Part shown: piece after piece, positions 34,601 to 43,703 of the stretch
How positions within the stretch are numbered: the first letter of the stretch is position 1
How the letters are laid out: the number at the start of each line of letters is the position of its first letter
NCBI RefSeq assembly: GCF_022865125.1
Contig: NZ_CP094828.1
Coordinates: 2,315,219 to 2,379,218, forward strand
Length of the DNA stretch: 64,000 nt
Source: Acuticoccus sp. I52.16.1
GTDB taxonomy: Bacteria > Pseudomonadota > Alphaproteobacteria > Rhizobiales > Amorphaceae
Direction of reading: 5' to 3'
Program-made: the position numbers and the translations under genes
Notes under the pieces: generated by a model
Database searches by the model: none
Seen by the model: the letters and a program-made list of their open reading frames with translations, nothing else
Told to the model about the DNA's origin: nothing

Positions 34601-35442
34601 GCCATGCCGTCGACATCGAAGCCAAGGAAGTCGGCCATGCGCCGGTTGAAGAAGATCGTCTCGCCGTCCGGGGTGAGCCGCCACAGATGGCTCGGCACCA
34701 TGTCGACGAGCTGCGACAGCTCCCGCTCGCGCTCGATGAGCGTGGCCTCGGCGCGCTTCTCGTCGTCGATGTCCATCGTGGTGCCGTGCCAGGCGACGAT
34801 GCGACCCTCGTCGTCGCGCTGCGCCAGCCCGGCATTGCGGAACCAGCGGTAGACGCCGTCGTGGCGCCGGATGCGGTGCTCCGTGTCATAGGGCGAGCCG
34901 GTCGCGAGACAGTGGCGCCAGGCGTCGGCGATTCGGGTGTAGTCTTCGGGGTGCACCACAGCGCGCCAGCTGAACCCGTCCACGTCCGGCGGCTGTGCCA
35001 ACGCCTCGGCCGAAAAACCGACATAGTCGAGCGTATTCGGACTGACGTAGGTGAAGCGGCCGGTCGGATCGGCCGACCATGCATAGGCGGGCATCGCCTC
35101 GATGATCCTGCGGGCGAGCACCGCACGCATGTCGGGAGTCCGCGCGGCGAGCGCGATGGCCGTCGCGCCGATGGAGAACGCAACCGCGCAGAGCGCGGCC
35201 CAGTCGAGCGCGGGTTCACGATTGCCGCCGAGCGCAAGTCCGGCCATCGCCGCCAGCAGGACCGCCACAACCGCAAGGGCGCCGTTGACGAGACTGGCCG
35301 TCACCTCGCGCATGTAGAGGAAGGCGGCCGAGAACGGTGCGAGCAGGCCCAGCATCGTTCCGGTCGCCTGCCATGCGGCAATTGCGACGAGGATGGATAG
35401 CAGCGCCAGTGTCTCGCGCCGATGGGGGATCACAGCTCTCAT
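31684..35442 (-). CDS. Membrane-anchored hybrid-free sensor histidine kinase with seven PAS domains (FixL-like core)
   Basis: A 1252-residue sensor. Residues about 5-100 hold several hydrophobic helices forming a membrane anchor. Seven consecutive PAS/PAC units follow, most ending in a WYGxxxDIDD-like signature. The kinase core begins near residue 1030 with the phospho-acceptor H-box SIAHEVNQPLAAVVANSQA, then an ATPase domain with NLIRNGMDAL, DGGPGI and GMGMGLAICRSIVEAHGG. This H-box is the FixL/TodS class. ATG 35442 is chosen; the frame extends 60 codons upstream without domain content. It feeds the three response regulators encoded just downstream. Confidence 0.92.
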   Translation of the reverse strand: MRAVIPHRRETLALLSILVAIAAWQATGTMLGLLAPFSAAFLYMREVTASLVNGALAVVAVLLAAMAGLALGGNREPALDWAALCAVAFSIGATAIALAARTPDMRAVLARRIIEAMPAYAWSADPTGRFTYVSPNTLDYVGFSAEALAQPPDVDGFSWRAVVHPEDYTRIADAWRHCLATGSPYDTEHRIRRHDGVYRWFRNAGLAQRDDEGRIVAWHGTTMDIDDEKRAEATLIERERELSQLVDMVPSHLWRLTPDGETIFFNRRMADFLGFDVDGMASTGVSRLEALADRVHPDDRARFRSALGMSLAIGESFSLNYRLRRADGVYRWMSSRAEPLRRDDGAISGWYGLCVDVDDQMRADEALRSHQRQLQQLIDTVPVQIWCTTPAGEPDYVNRAMVDFLGLALGDFDEGLPKAIATIVHPDDRERLHAALTRSFTTGEPFELHFRNLRHDGTWRWMEGRANPLRDESGRIIRWYGANVDIDDLVRAQEEVRAREARIRRLVDSDVIGIVIWDLDGTLIDANDAFLRMVQYDRAEVEAGLDWFAMTPPDWQDVHARQEAEELLTTGRMQPREKEYFRKDGSRVPVLIGAACFEGQSRQGVAYILDLTEIKRVEASLRDRERELSQLVDMVPSYLWRITPEGVPVFFNRRLVDFLNLDVSGADQPGRTRLAAIIASIIHPDDAASVARAFEHSLATGEGLVMKWRMRRADGVYRWMSASAEALRDENGCIVQWYGLCHDIDDQVLTEAALRRSKQQLELMIDAIPVNVLSFDPAQRLTYASQRYLDTVGAPPEDIVDFAALAREVAHPDDFPIMFARACAGFAAGEAFVNRFRRLCSDGVYRWIEARAQALRDAEGAIVQWYIASIDIEEEMQAQEALRERERFLWQLVETLPAMIVCADPAGEPVYRSEQLRAYLGFGVDALDGSGKTRLDGTLDAAIHPDDLPAVRADYAHSLGTGEPYLRKHRLRRADGEYRWVETRAAPMRDKAGAIVQWNLICLDIEGEVQAQQALRLAQERLARASQAASLAELSASIAHEVNQPLAAVVANSQACHRWLSATPPNLDRAKITAERITRDANAAADVVGRIRALFRQSIETRTSTNLADVIAEARDLMAEEAMRRRIRLRVEAEAIPPTMVDRVQIQQVLVNLIRNGMDALETVPHQREVRITARPCEDAVRVEVADGGPGIEAPEKIFEPFFTTKAKGMGMGLAICRSIVEAHGGRLWAEANDARGATFVFTLPAVTKVAA

Positions 35443-35940
35443 GCGCGGCTGCTCCTGCCGGAAACCGATTTGATACGGGCGCCGATTCGCTCGCGGGCGG
35501 GCCCGAAGCGGGGCTTGCGGCCTCGCCGACACTCTAGCGGCGACCATACGCGGCCGCACCTCATGGAAATCCATGCATCGGCCGCAGCGTCCTCCGAGGT
35601 CGACGCGATTTGGACCGCCCACTGCGCGGTTGGGGTGCGGGTTTATCGATCACGGTCTTCGGGTCCCGCCGGACCGCCGGAATGGCGAAGGCCATGGCTG
35701 CGTCTCATCCGACGTGTCGTTTCGCTTGGCGGATCCAATACCTCGGGACAGGTTGATGGGACGGGATATCCCGCCGAAATATTGCGCCGCAGAACGAATA
35801 ATACAGCAGAAGCATCCCGCTGATCTTGTATTGATTCCGTCAGTGCCAATCAGCTCAGACGCAAGGGCAGATTCGTACCAAATTTTGCTTAAAAATTGGT
35901 GAGAAACACTAGAGATTCTGTAATGGAAGGAGCAGTATCC
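35443..35940 (+). other. Intergenic region between divergent kinase and SDR genes
   Basis: About 500 bases with no convincing gene. The left half is GC-rich; the right half (about 35770-35935) is clearly more AT-rich than the surroundings, including AATAATACAG and ATTTTGCTTAAAAATTGG, and probably holds the promoter of the SDR gene that follows. No tRNA, clear terminator or repeat was found by reading. Confidence 0.5.
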
Positions 35941-36690
35941 GTGGAGTTCAAGAATAAGGTTGCCATTGTTACCGGCGGCAGCTCGGGGATCGGCCGGGCC
36001 ACTGCTCTTCAACTCGCCGCCCTCGGGGCGCGGGTTCTCGTCACCGGGCGTCGGCCCGAGCCGCTCGAGCGCGTCCGCGCCGAGCATCCCGAAATCGCCG
36101 TCTGCGCCGCCGACGTCGCCCGGCCTGCCGATGTTGAGAAGACCGTCCAGTCGGCGGTCTCCCGGTGGGGGCGCGTGGACGTTCTCGTCAACAACGCCGG
36201 TGCGGGTGCAATCCTGCCGCTCTCCGAAGCCACCACGGACCGGATCGCGGACATCCTCTCCGTCAACGTCGTCGGGCCGAGCCTCATGGTACGAGCAGCA
36301 CTGCCGCATCTTTCGGCCGTCGGTGGATCTGTCGTCAACGTCTCCAGCACCTTCGGCCACAAGGCGGCGGCGGCGCTCTCGCACTACGCCGCCAGCAAGG
36401 CGGCGCTGGAGCACCTGACCCGCTGCTGGGCCTTGGAGCTGGCCCCGCTCAAGGTCCGAGTCAACGCCGTCGCCGCCGGTCCGACGGACTCCGGCGCTCT
36501 GACGGGGATGATGGGCCTCTCCGAGGACCAGGCCGCCGCGATCGAGGCGGACGAGCGCGAAGTCATACCGCTCAAGCGGCGCGGCCAGCCGAACGATGTC
36601 GCGCGTTGGATCGTCCACCTCGCCCATCCGGCCGCCGACTGGGTCACCGGGCAGGTCGTCTCGGTGGACGGCGGCCTGAGCCTCTCCTGA
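35941..36690 (+). CDS. SDR family NAD(P)-dependent oxidoreductase
   Basis: A 249-residue classical short-chain dehydrogenase: [19 protein letters not shown] near residue 85, the catalytic serine in VVNVSSTFG and [12 protein letters not shown] as the active-site element, closing with [15 protein letters not shown]. It resembles FabG-like ketoreductases. I choose the GTG at 35941 because AAGGAG lies eight bases upstream; ATG 35923 is an in-frame alternative without a good ribosome-binding site. It was probably co-transcribed with the broken alpha/beta hydrolase gene 29 bases downstream. Confidence 0.9.
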   Translation: MEFKNKVAIVTGGSSGIGRATALQLAALGARVLVTGRRPEPLERVRAEHPEIAVCAADVARPADVEKTVQSAVSRWGRVDVLVNNAGAGAILPLSEATTDRIADILSVNVVGPSLMVRAALPHLSAVGGSVVNVSSTFGHKAAAALSHYAASKAALEHLTRCWALELAPLKVRVNAVAAGPTDSGALTGMMGLSEDQAAAIEADEREVIPLKRRGQPNDVARWIVHLAHPAADWVTGQVVSVDGGLSLS

Positions 36691-36719
36691 CACCACCATT
36701 CCTCGACAAGGAGACCAAC

Positions 36720-37449
36720 GTGACGAACAAAGACGACGACGCGCGCGCTGCGCCGTCCACGTCGGAGCGGACGCTCGCATTGACCCGGAGGGATGCGCTG
36801 ACGGCAGCCACCTCGGCCGGCTTGCTCGCGGTGCTTCCCGCCTCCGCGGCGGGACAGCCGCAAGACAGCACCACATCCAATTTCGCCAGGAACAGCGACA
36901 TGAGCTTCGTAACCACGCGCGACGGCGTGCAGATCTTCTACAAGGATGGGGGCCGCGCGACGCGCCCCCCATCGTCTTCCACCACGGCTGGCCGCTCAGC
37001 GCCGACGAGTGGGACAACCAGATGCTCTTCTTCCTCAGCAAGGGCTTTCGCGTCGTCGCGCACGACCGGCGTGGCCATGGCCGCTCGACGCAAGTCGCAG
37101 GTGGCCACGACATGGACCGCTACGCAGCGGACGCTGCCGCCGTGGTCGAACACCTCGACCTTCGGAACGCGGTCCACATTGGCCATTCGACCGGCGGGGG
37201 CGAAGCGACACGTTATGTCGCCCGGTACGGACAGCTGTCCGGCCGTGCGGCGAAACTCGTCCTCATCGCTGCCGTACCGCCCCTCATGGTGAAGACCGAG
37301 GCAAATCCGGGTGGCACGCCGATCGAGGTGTTCGACGCATCCCGCACTGCGCTCGCCGCCAACCGTGCCCGGTTCTATCTCGAGTTCGCGAGCGGCCCGT
37401 TCTACGGGTTCAACCGCGCCGGGACCCTGAACTGCACCGGGAATTCCGG
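36720..37449 (+). pseudogene. Exported alpha/beta hydrolase (non-heme chloroperoxidase-like), frameshifted and cut by an IS3-family element
   Basis: The GTG at 36720 starts a twin-arginine-like leader ([19 protein letters not shown]) followed by [15 protein letters not shown]. At about 36947 one T of an expected GAT-TGG pair is missing, and homology continues one frame away with [20 protein letters not shown], the GHSTGGGE nucleophile elbow and [15 protein letters not shown] sequence. The last quarter with the catalytic histidine is absent because IS sequence begins near 37450. Two independent lesions show the gene is dead. Confidence 0.85.
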
Positions 37450-37466
37450 AGGCCAGTTTGTCTTAG

Positions 37467-38372
37467 CTACGCGGCCATGGGCGTTAGTTCCAGCGCTGCG
37501 TGGTAGTGAGCTTCGGCCTCGGCAGGCGAGATGTTTCCGATCGGCTCGAGAAGGCGGCGGTTGTTGTACCAATCGACCCATTCGAGGGTCGCGTACTCGA
37601 CGGCCTCGAAGCTGCGCCATGGGCCGCGCCGGTGGATGACCTCTGCCTTGAAGAGGCCGTTGATGGTCTCCGCCAGCGCGTTGTCGTAGCTGTCGCCGAC
37701 GCTACCGACCGAGGGCTCGATGCCTGCCTCGGCCAGGCGCTCGGTGTAGCGGATCGCCAGGTACTGCGACCCCCTGTCGGAATGATGCACCAGGCCTTTT
37801 CCCCTTACCGGCCGACGCTGGTGAACGGCCTGCTCCAGGGCATCGAGGACGAAGCCGGTATGGGCGGTCCGACTGACCCGCCAGCCGACGATGCGGCGGG
37901 CGTATGCGTCGATGACGAAGGCGACGTGGACGAAGCCCTGCCACGTCGCCACGTAGGTGAAGTCGCTCACCCAGAGCATGTTCGGAGCCGGCACCCGGAA
38001 CTGGCGATTGACGCGGTCGAGCGGGCATGGCGCGGCCTTGTCGGGAATCGACGTTCGCACCCGTTTACCCCGAACAATGCCTTCGATCCCCATCTCCTTC
38101 ATCAGCCTGGCGACGGTGCAGCGCGCGACTTGGAAGCCTTCTCGACGCATCTGCCGCCAGACCTTGCGCACCCCGTAGACCTGAAAGTTGGCGTCGAACA
38201 CGCGCCGGATCTCGGGCCGCAGTTCGGCATCGCGGCGCGCCCGCGGTGAGCGGCGCGTCGGATCGGCCCGCTTCATCACATGATCATGGTAGGTGGACGG
38301 GGCGATCGGCAGAGCCTTGCAGATCGGCTCGACCCCGTGCTCGGCCCGGTGATCGTCGATGAACGCGATCAT
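37467..38372 (-). CDS. IS3-family transposase OrfB (DDE integrase)
   Basis: A 301-residue transposase with an N-terminal HTH_21-type region ([20 protein letters not shown]) and a retroviral-integrase-like core. The catalytic residues lie in [14 protein letters not shown] (D), [15 protein letters not shown] (D) and [16 protein letters not shown] (E). It ends with the typical [17 protein letters not shown]. The ATG overlaps the OrfA stop as ATGA. All three acidic residues are present, so the element may still be mobile. Confidence 0.93.
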   Translation of the reverse strand: MIAFIDDHRAEHGVEPICKALPIAPSTYHDHVMKRADPTRRSPRARRDAELRPEIRRVFDANFQVYGVRKVWRQMRREGFQVARCTVARLMKEMGIEGIVRGKRVRTSIPDKAAPCPLDRVNRQFRVPAPNMLWVSDFTYVATWQGFVHVAFVIDAYARRIVGWRVSRTAHTGFVLDALEQAVHQRRPVRGKGLVHHSDRGSQYLAIRYTERLAEAGIEPSVGSVGDSYDNALAETINGLFKAEVIHRRGPWRSFEAVEYATLEWVDWYNNRRLLEPIGNISPAEAEAHYHAALELTPMAA

Positions 38373-38695
38373 GTCTTCGACCGGCGGTCGAGCTCCGCCT
38401 GCGCGAAATACGCCGATGCTTTGCGCAGGATCTCGTTGGCCTGGCGCAACTCGCGGTTCTCCCGCTCCAGCGCCTTCATCCTCTCGGCCATGTCGCTCGG
38501 CACACCCGCGCGCCTGCCGTTGTCAACCTCGACCTTTTTCACCCACTCGTTCAACGTCTGTGCAGCGCAGCCGACCTTCGAGGAGATCGACAGGATCGCC
38601 GCCCAGCGGGACACGTGCTGGTGTTCATTGTCCAACACCATCCGAACCGCGCGCTCGCGTACTTCCGGTGAATATTTGTTCGTCGTCCTGCTCAT
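38369..38695 (-). CDS. IS3-family transposase OrfA
   Basis: A 108-residue DNA-binding protein: [17 protein letters not shown], a helix-turn-helix region around [15 protein letters not shown], and a C-terminal zipper ([20 protein letters not shown]). It recognises the element ends and normally functions as an OrfAB fusion made by frameshifting near its 3' end. It starts about 30 bases inside the right end of the element, as expected. Confidence 0.92.
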   Translation of the reverse strand: MSRTTNKYSPEVRERAVRMVLDNEHQHVSRWAAILSISSKVGCAAQTLNEWVKKVEVDNGRRAGVPSDMAERMKALERENRELRQANEILRKASAYFAQAELDRRSKT

Positions 38696-38868
38696 CGGGC
38701 TCCATCCTACTCAGGAGTTGGAGCCTCCGGCAGACCCGGCGCGGGTCAGATTGAACCGGACCACGGTCGCAACAGATGACGGATCTGGCGCCGAACATGC
38801 CGTCTGGAACATTGATGTCGGAACCCTCTTAACGCGGCGGATCTCTTCTGCTAGTCGGGTGCTCTCCC

Positions 38869-38958
38869 GGAGGGGTGGCCGAGTGGTCGAAGGCGCACGC
38901 CTGGAAAGTGTGTAGGCGGGAAACCGTCTCGAGGGTTCGAATCCCTCTCCCTCCGCCA
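38869..38958 (+). tRNA. tRNA-Ser (anticodon GGA)
   Basis: A class II tRNA of 90 bases with encoded CCA. The acceptor strands are GGAGGGG (38869-38875) and TCCCTCC (38948-38954), then G and CCA. The anticodon loop within CCTGGAAAGT gives GGA for serine, the long variable arm is TAGGCGGGAAACCGTCT, and the T arm is GAGGG-TTCGAAT-CCCTC. The next gene (39462) starts what looks like a genomic island. tRNA-Ser genes are frequent integration sites, but I did not find a second copy of the 3' end within the window. Confidence 0.95.
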
Positions 38959-39461
38959 TCAGCCCTCGCGAAAGTGTTCTCCCGATCCGGCTGCGGCCGG
39001 ATTTTCTCGTTGTTTTCGAGGGTTATGCGGTTGGGGCTGAGCACCGGCCCGGACGCCAGGCGGACCGAAGACGGTCTCTCAGGGCCGACATTCTCCAGAC
39101 CTGATGACTGCGCCGATTGGTGAATTGTTCGCAAGTCATTCAAACTTAGGGTATTTCGACGCCGGTAGGCTGAACGCTTCGACGTCAGTGGCAGCCGATC
39201 CAATGGACCAGAAATCGAACATTTGCAAAGAAATGAGACCGGCCTCAGATCAAAACGGTTCAAGCCCGAAGGTGTCGTTCGCCGCGTTCGCCGGGAGCGA
39301 CCACGCTACCGAACGTCACGGTAAGTGATCCCAGTCGACCCTGACGGGGCGGAGCGGCGGAAAGTTGCGGCCGCGCTTTCTCCTGATGGAGAACCTTTAT
39401 GTTCATAGTCCCTTGTCGCAGAGAGTCAAAGTGGGATTTTAAGTTGTTGTCGGCCTACCAT
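38959..39461 (+). other. Intergenic region downstream of tRNA-Ser
   Basis: About 500 bases without a supported gene; short open frames here lack ribosome-binding sites and protein-like composition. The sequence is less GC-rich than the metabolic region, including the AT-rich part around 39395-39470. That change is compatible with the start of acquired DNA next to the tRNA. It holds the 3' flank of the nuclease-helicase gene, with no strong terminator visible. Confidence 0.45.
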
Positions 39462-42400
39462 CTAGTTGCGAACCCTGAACGAGCCGCTTTTCCGGACAAC
39501 ACTATGTCCCTCCATGAACGGGATATCGCAGTCGGTGCGATCGTCGAGAAATGTCTCGGCGAAGTACTTCAGAAGTCGCGAATCTCGCATTACCTCTAAA
39601 TCGCCGGGTAGATGATTTATTACCTCTTGGCTTGCCAAAACTACGAGCTTGGCGCGTGGCCGTGAGGCCATGACATTGAACCGATTGAGCGACAGGAGGA
39701 ACTCATCCTCGTCGGCGATCGCATCGGGATCGCCCAGAGCGTAGCTGGCGATGATCACGTCACGCTGCTGTCCTTGGAAGCGTTCCACGGTGTTCACCGC
39801 GTCGCGGATGAGCCTGCCATCGTCGCCGAGCGGTTCAAATAGGGCTTGCAGCTTGGACACTATCAGCGCCTTGTGTGCGCGGTGCGGCGTCACCACGCCA
39901 ACGGCGTCCGTCCAAAAGCTGCTCAGATTATGTAGCCCCGCACTGCTCGCCTGCGGGTCTCCATGGAGACCGGTGCCTAGGTGGCCCCGAAGCATCCAGA
40001 GCAGCGCCGCCACAGCTTGGGCCTCAAAGTCGTTCCACTGACTGCTGCGTCCTTCCGGATAGATGAAGGCAGAAATGGGCTGGCTAGGCTCCAGCAGCCG
40101 GGCATACTCGGTGCCGAACGCGAGATTCCGAGGCCAGTTCGCCGGTACCGCCGCAGGGAGAGGTGTCTCCAGCCGCATGCGCAGATCCGGGAAGTGGGCG
40201 GTAAGACCAGCCGGATAGCCAGCGAAGCGCCCGAGGCCGACGATCGTGCTGTTCGAACGGTAGTTTTCCAGCAGATCCTTCGAGGTCACTCCCCGATGGT
40301 CCGCGACAAAGTCATAGACGGATCCAACGAGCTTCTCGAGGCCGAGCGGCGCCTGCACCGCGTGAATGGGCGGCAACTGCTTGGGATCCCCGACGACGAT
40401 CGTTGAGCCGCCTTCGGCGAGCGGCGCCAGGGCAAGTACGGCGTTGGCCATGTCCATCTGGGACGCCTCGTCGATCAGGACCACGTCGAAGAGAGGAGGC
40501 GCGAAGTTGCCCTTTAGGCCGGCGAATTTGGTTACCTGCTGCGGCGGCGCCGATACGATCGCGGACGTCGTCCCGGCGGTCAACAGATCGTGCAGGTCGC
40601 GGATGCCAGGCGCATCCTTATCGTTGAGGAGGTTGACGCCCGCCGGCATGCCCGGAGCATCCTCCTTCGAGCCGGAACGCAGACGGGCCAACCGCACTTT
40701 GCCGGTCGTCGCCTCTCCGAGCGAAGCGATCTGTCGGAAGGTGCGCAGCACAATGTTGTCGGCCGCGTCGTAGGTATTGCTCGTCACCAGGATCCGGATC
40801 GCCTTTCCGGCGGCGTGAGCTTCCAGCAGCAGCCCGAGCAGAATGGCCCGTAGCGTCTGCGACTTACCTGTCCCAGGCGGACCCCAGATGAGGGCGAGGC
40901 GCTTCTCCATCGCTTCCCGCCATGCGTCCCACTGGCTGTCGTTGAGCTCGGTGCCGAGCGCCTCTAGCGTCGTCCGAGTCGCGGCGGCATTCCTGCCAGT
41001 GAGAGCAAGCGCCGTCTTTTGTGTATCCCAGAGCACGTCCGCCACGGGCACATGGGCGGTAGCGGTCTTGGGAGCCGACTTCCCGATGACGTTGGCTGTC
41101 GGGGTGCCGGCGCTAATCGCCAGGGGCGGGTTGCCGATGGCCTTAAGCGCGATCTCGAGCCTTCCCGTCAGGAAGTCTTGCACCTGGCGGTCGAGGACGA
41201 CGTCGCGGCTCAGGTCAAGCGTGAATTCGATCCGTCGCAGATAGGCATCGACCTCGGGCCTGAAATATACTGCGACAAGCCTGGCGTCGCGGTCGATGGC
41301 GAGCAGCTGCGTCGCCGTCAGTGTTCCTGGGGATCGGAATTCGTTGATCCAGCTTGGTAGATCCGGAGCAAGCGGCACGCCGCCAGTGAAGTCGCTGAGC
41401 CGCCGAGAATAGAAGTCTGGCACTGAATCCGGGGAAAGTGCGCAGAGGAAGTCCCCTTCCTCGAACTTGGCTTCGCGTGATCCTTCCGCAAGCGTGTAAA
41501 TCCGTAACCCAGGACGCAGCGTGACTCCAAGCGTCCGCGCGGCACTCGCCAAGTCAACTCCCGTGAGCTCCGCCTCAAGCCGCGCGGCGAGGTATTTCGC
41601 CTCTCGCTCGTGGACGGGCATGGCCAAAGATATGCCGTGCTCTAAGCCCACGACTTGCGCGTTGAGCCGAGCGAAGGCGTACCAGATCTGCCCGTCAGCA
41701 CTCACGCTGCGCAGCATCGCCGGCGGTTTGATGTCCGTGATCTTGGGAGCGCGGCTGCGTAGTTGGCCCTTAAGGTCGAGGCGAAGTCGCCACAAGATGG
41801 AATGAAGCGCGTGCAGCTTCATCGTTACCGTCGAACGCAGTTGGGTGACCTGCTGACTCCATGGACGAGGCTGACCCATACGGGTCCAGATCTCGTGCGC
41901 CCGCTCCGAGGGTACCTGATCAGATAGCGGATCCTCGAAGATCACCGGCACACGGAACTCAAACGGTGTCGCGCCCTGCTTTGGTGGAGGTGCATAGGCC
42001 CGTGCCAGTCCAAGCAGCGAGTAATAATGGGGGATGGGCGCCGCTACGAGCGCCTGGACCGCGTTGCGGACAATGGTGATCGGCGCGCTAACCGAGCGCA
42101 GCTTGGCATTTTCGATAATCTCTTCGGGCGGAAACAGCCATGCAAGCTTCTTCAGGCTGCCGTCGGCAAGAATGTGATGGAGGTTGCGACCAATTACGCG
42201 CAGAATGTGGTCGTAGGTGACGCTGTCCCAAATGTAGATTTGTACCGTTGCGTCCGCCTTGTCTTTGGTCGCGTCGGAGAGCGCCTTCTCAACATAGGCA
42301 AGGAAGCTCAGGAGTTCTCGGCTCTCGCTCTGGACGCTGCGGTTGTCATTTACAAAGACCTGCGCGTCGATCTTCTCCCGCTGTCCACTCGCATTCGAGT

Positions 42401-43691
42401 AGCCGCCGACGCCAAAGGCGAGCGTCAGGCCGCTCCCGATGTCGAAGTCGGCCGAAAGATAGAGGTTGAGGTCAGCCCAGTTCGGGATGACGGCCGACGT
42501 GCCCGAACCCGCGGGAATGTCGCTGCTGCCGGTCGCCAGCGACTGCGCACGTCCCGCAACTACCGTCCGTGTGGCGCGCAGCTTAGGATGGCAGTCAAAG
42601 GCCAAGTCGTCGGACTTCAATGGTGCCAGCGAGGCGGTAGTATTGATCTTGCGGTCGCCAAGCGCGCGCCGAGCGCCGCGAGGCAGGAAGGCGATAGAGC
42701 TGAGATGCCCCTGCGCCTTCGCCATTGGCATGCAATGATCCGGATGCTCAGGGGTGCTCGCGCTCCACGCATAGCCTAGGTACTCGCACCCGCTGCAGCC
42801 AGTGCCCACGTGCCAGTCGAGATCCCTCCAAGGGCTGGCCAGTGCCTCGGCAAGTTCCACGTTGAAGAAGTGCCTGAGGCGCGGCGAGAAAACGTCGATT
42901 TCGAGCGTCTCAATGTCATCTGTCAAGGCGGCGGCCAACTCGTCGGCTGTCGGCGTAAACCCTGCTTTGCTTCGCTCTGCCTTGAGCCGGACGATCGCTG
43001 CAGCGTCGTGCGATCCCGGCCAGATAGCTGCCTCGGCGACGACGGCAAACCGGTCAGCGTAACCGTTGTCGTGAAGCCATCCTGCCAGTGCGAGCGAATA
43101 ATATGTGATCTCGGCGAAGTAAGACGCGCTCGGCTCCGCAGTCATCTTAATGTCGATCACCCGCAGGCCGATTCGGCCGTCCGCGTCGTGGACGGAACCG
43201 TTCGCCTCCACGATCCGACCCACGTCTGCGGGGGAAAGCACTTGGATCAGATCGGGGACTAGCTTGGCAAAGCCCAGCGAGTGCGTGGCCACCAGCGCAT
43301 CGATGCCGATCGCCGTCCGGAAGCTTGCGCCGACATCGAACTCGGGCCTCACCAAGAAAGCGCCAGGCTGCGCACTGGACATCACGTTCTGAAGCTTCTG
43401 ATCCTGAAACTCCGTTCCAGTCATGGTGCCGATGACCGACGTACCACCGAAGGTGCTCTGAAGGTCCTTAAGCTTCTCCTGTTCCCAGCGGCTGCCCTCC
43501 TGAGTTAACGCCGCCATTCCGGCGCGTGCGACGGTCTTCGGCGGCATGCCCTGCGCATCGCGCTCCGGCTGGTACTGCTGGTTTTCTGGAGAGAGGAGGA
43601 GACGAAGTTGACGAGGACAGTCTGTCCGAAAGTAATTGCTGATGACACGCTTGCTTAGATACGGCAACGACTTCCCCCCAAAAAACGTCAA
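39462..43691 (-). CDS. Fe-S-type RecB-like nuclease fused to SF1 (Dna2/UPF1-like) helicase; candidate defence effector
   Basis: A 1409-residue protein. The N-terminal 330 residues look like a Cas4/Dna2-type nuclease: C25 in YFRTDCPRQL, the PD-(D/E)xK core with VIDIKMT near residue 178 then EITYYSLAL, and GCSGCEYLG plus a later cysteine near residue 300, the one-plus-three arrangement of Fe-S nucleases. A long middle region has no family I recognise. The C-terminal SF1 helicase has WGPPGTGKSQT (about 940), VVLIDEASQMD (about 1073), VGDPKQLPPI and the closing NVMASRPRAKLVVL. It starts with TTG, 12 bases after the methyltransferase gene. Confidence 0.87.
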   Translation of the reverse strand: MTFFGGKSLPYLSKRVISNYFRTDCPRQLRLLLSPENQQYQPERDAQGMPPKTVARAGMAALTQEGSRWEQEKLKDLQSTFGGTSVIGTMTGTEFQDQKLQNVMSSAQPGAFLVRPEFDVGASFRTAIGIDALVATHSLGFAKLVPDLIQVLSPADVGRIVEANGSVHDADGRIGLRVIDIKMTAEPSASYFAEITYYSLALAGWLHDNGYADRFAVVAEAAIWPGSHDAAAIVRLKAERSKAGFTPTADELAAALTDDIETLEIDVFSPRLRHFFNVELAEALASPWRDLDWHVGTGCSGCEYLGYAWSASTPEHPDHCMPMAKAQGHLSSIAFLPRGARRALGDRKINTTASLAPLKSDDLAFDCHPKLRATRTVVAGRAQSLATGSSDIPAGSGTSAVIPNWADLNLYLSADFDIGSGLTLAFGVGGYSNASGQREKIDAQVFVNDNRSVQSESRELLSFLAYVEKALSDATKDKADATVQIYIWDSVTYDHILRVIGRNLHHILADGSLKKLAWLFPPEEIIENAKLRSVSAPITIVRNAVQALVAAPIPHYYSLLGLARAYAPPPKQGATPFEFRVPVIFEDPLSDQVPSERAHEIWTRMGQPRPWSQQVTQLRSTVTMKLHALHSILWRLRLDLKGQLRSRAPKITDIKPPAMLRSVSADGQIWYAFARLNAQVVGLEHGISLAMPVHEREAKYLAARLEAELTGVDLASAARTLGVTLRPGLRIYTLAEGSREAKFEEGDFLCALSPDSVPDFYSRRLSDFTGGVPLAPDLPSWINEFRSPGTLTATQLLAIDRDARLVAVYFRPEVDAYLRRIEFTLDLSRDVVLDRQVQDFLTGRLEIALKAIGNPPLAISAGTPTANVIGKSAPKTATAHVPVADVLWDTQKTALALTGRNAAATRTTLEALGTELNDSQWDAWREAMEKRLALIWGPPGTGKSQTLRAILLGLLLEAHAAGKAIRILVTSNTYDAADNIVLRTFRQIASLGEATTGKVRLARLRSGSKEDAPGMPAGVNLLNDKDAPGIRDLHDLLTAGTTSAIVSAPPQQVTKFAGLKGNFAPPLFDVVLIDEASQMDMANAVLALAPLAEGGSTIVVGDPKQLPPIHAVQAPLGLEKLVGSVYDFVADHRGVTSKDLLENYRSNSTIVGLGRFAGYPAGLTAHFPDLRMRLETPLPAAVPANWPRNLAFGTEYARLLEPSQPISAFIYPEGRSSQWNDFEAQAVAALLWMLRGHLGTGLHGDPQASSAGLHNLSSFWTDAVGVVTPHRAHKALIVSKLQALFEPLGDDGRLIRDAVNTVERFQGQQRDVIIASYALGDPDAIADEDEFLLSLNRFNVMASRPRAKLVVLASQEVINHLPGDLEVMRDSRLLKYFAETFLDDRTDCDIPFMEGHSVVRKSGSFRVRN

Positions 43692-43703
43692 TGCGATCTA
43701 AGT

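Larger units (their letters stand above)
37450..38726 (-). mobile_element. IS3-family insertion sequence (about 1.28 kb) inside an alpha/beta hydrolase gene
   Basis: It contains intact OrfA and OrfB on the minus strand. The ends share AGGC followed by loosely matching inverted sequence (AGGCCAGTTTGTC at the left; complement of AGGCTCCAACTCC at the right). CCGG occurs directly outside both ends (37446-37449 and 38727-38730) and may be the target duplication. End positions are my best reading and could be off by a few bases. It differs in sequence from the other IS3-family element at 22890-25205. Confidence 0.78.

Noticed and set aside
38829..39263. Minus-strand gene overlapping the tRNA-Ser
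   Set aside because: The region encodes a well-folded tRNA on the plus strand, and the translation across it is not protein-like.
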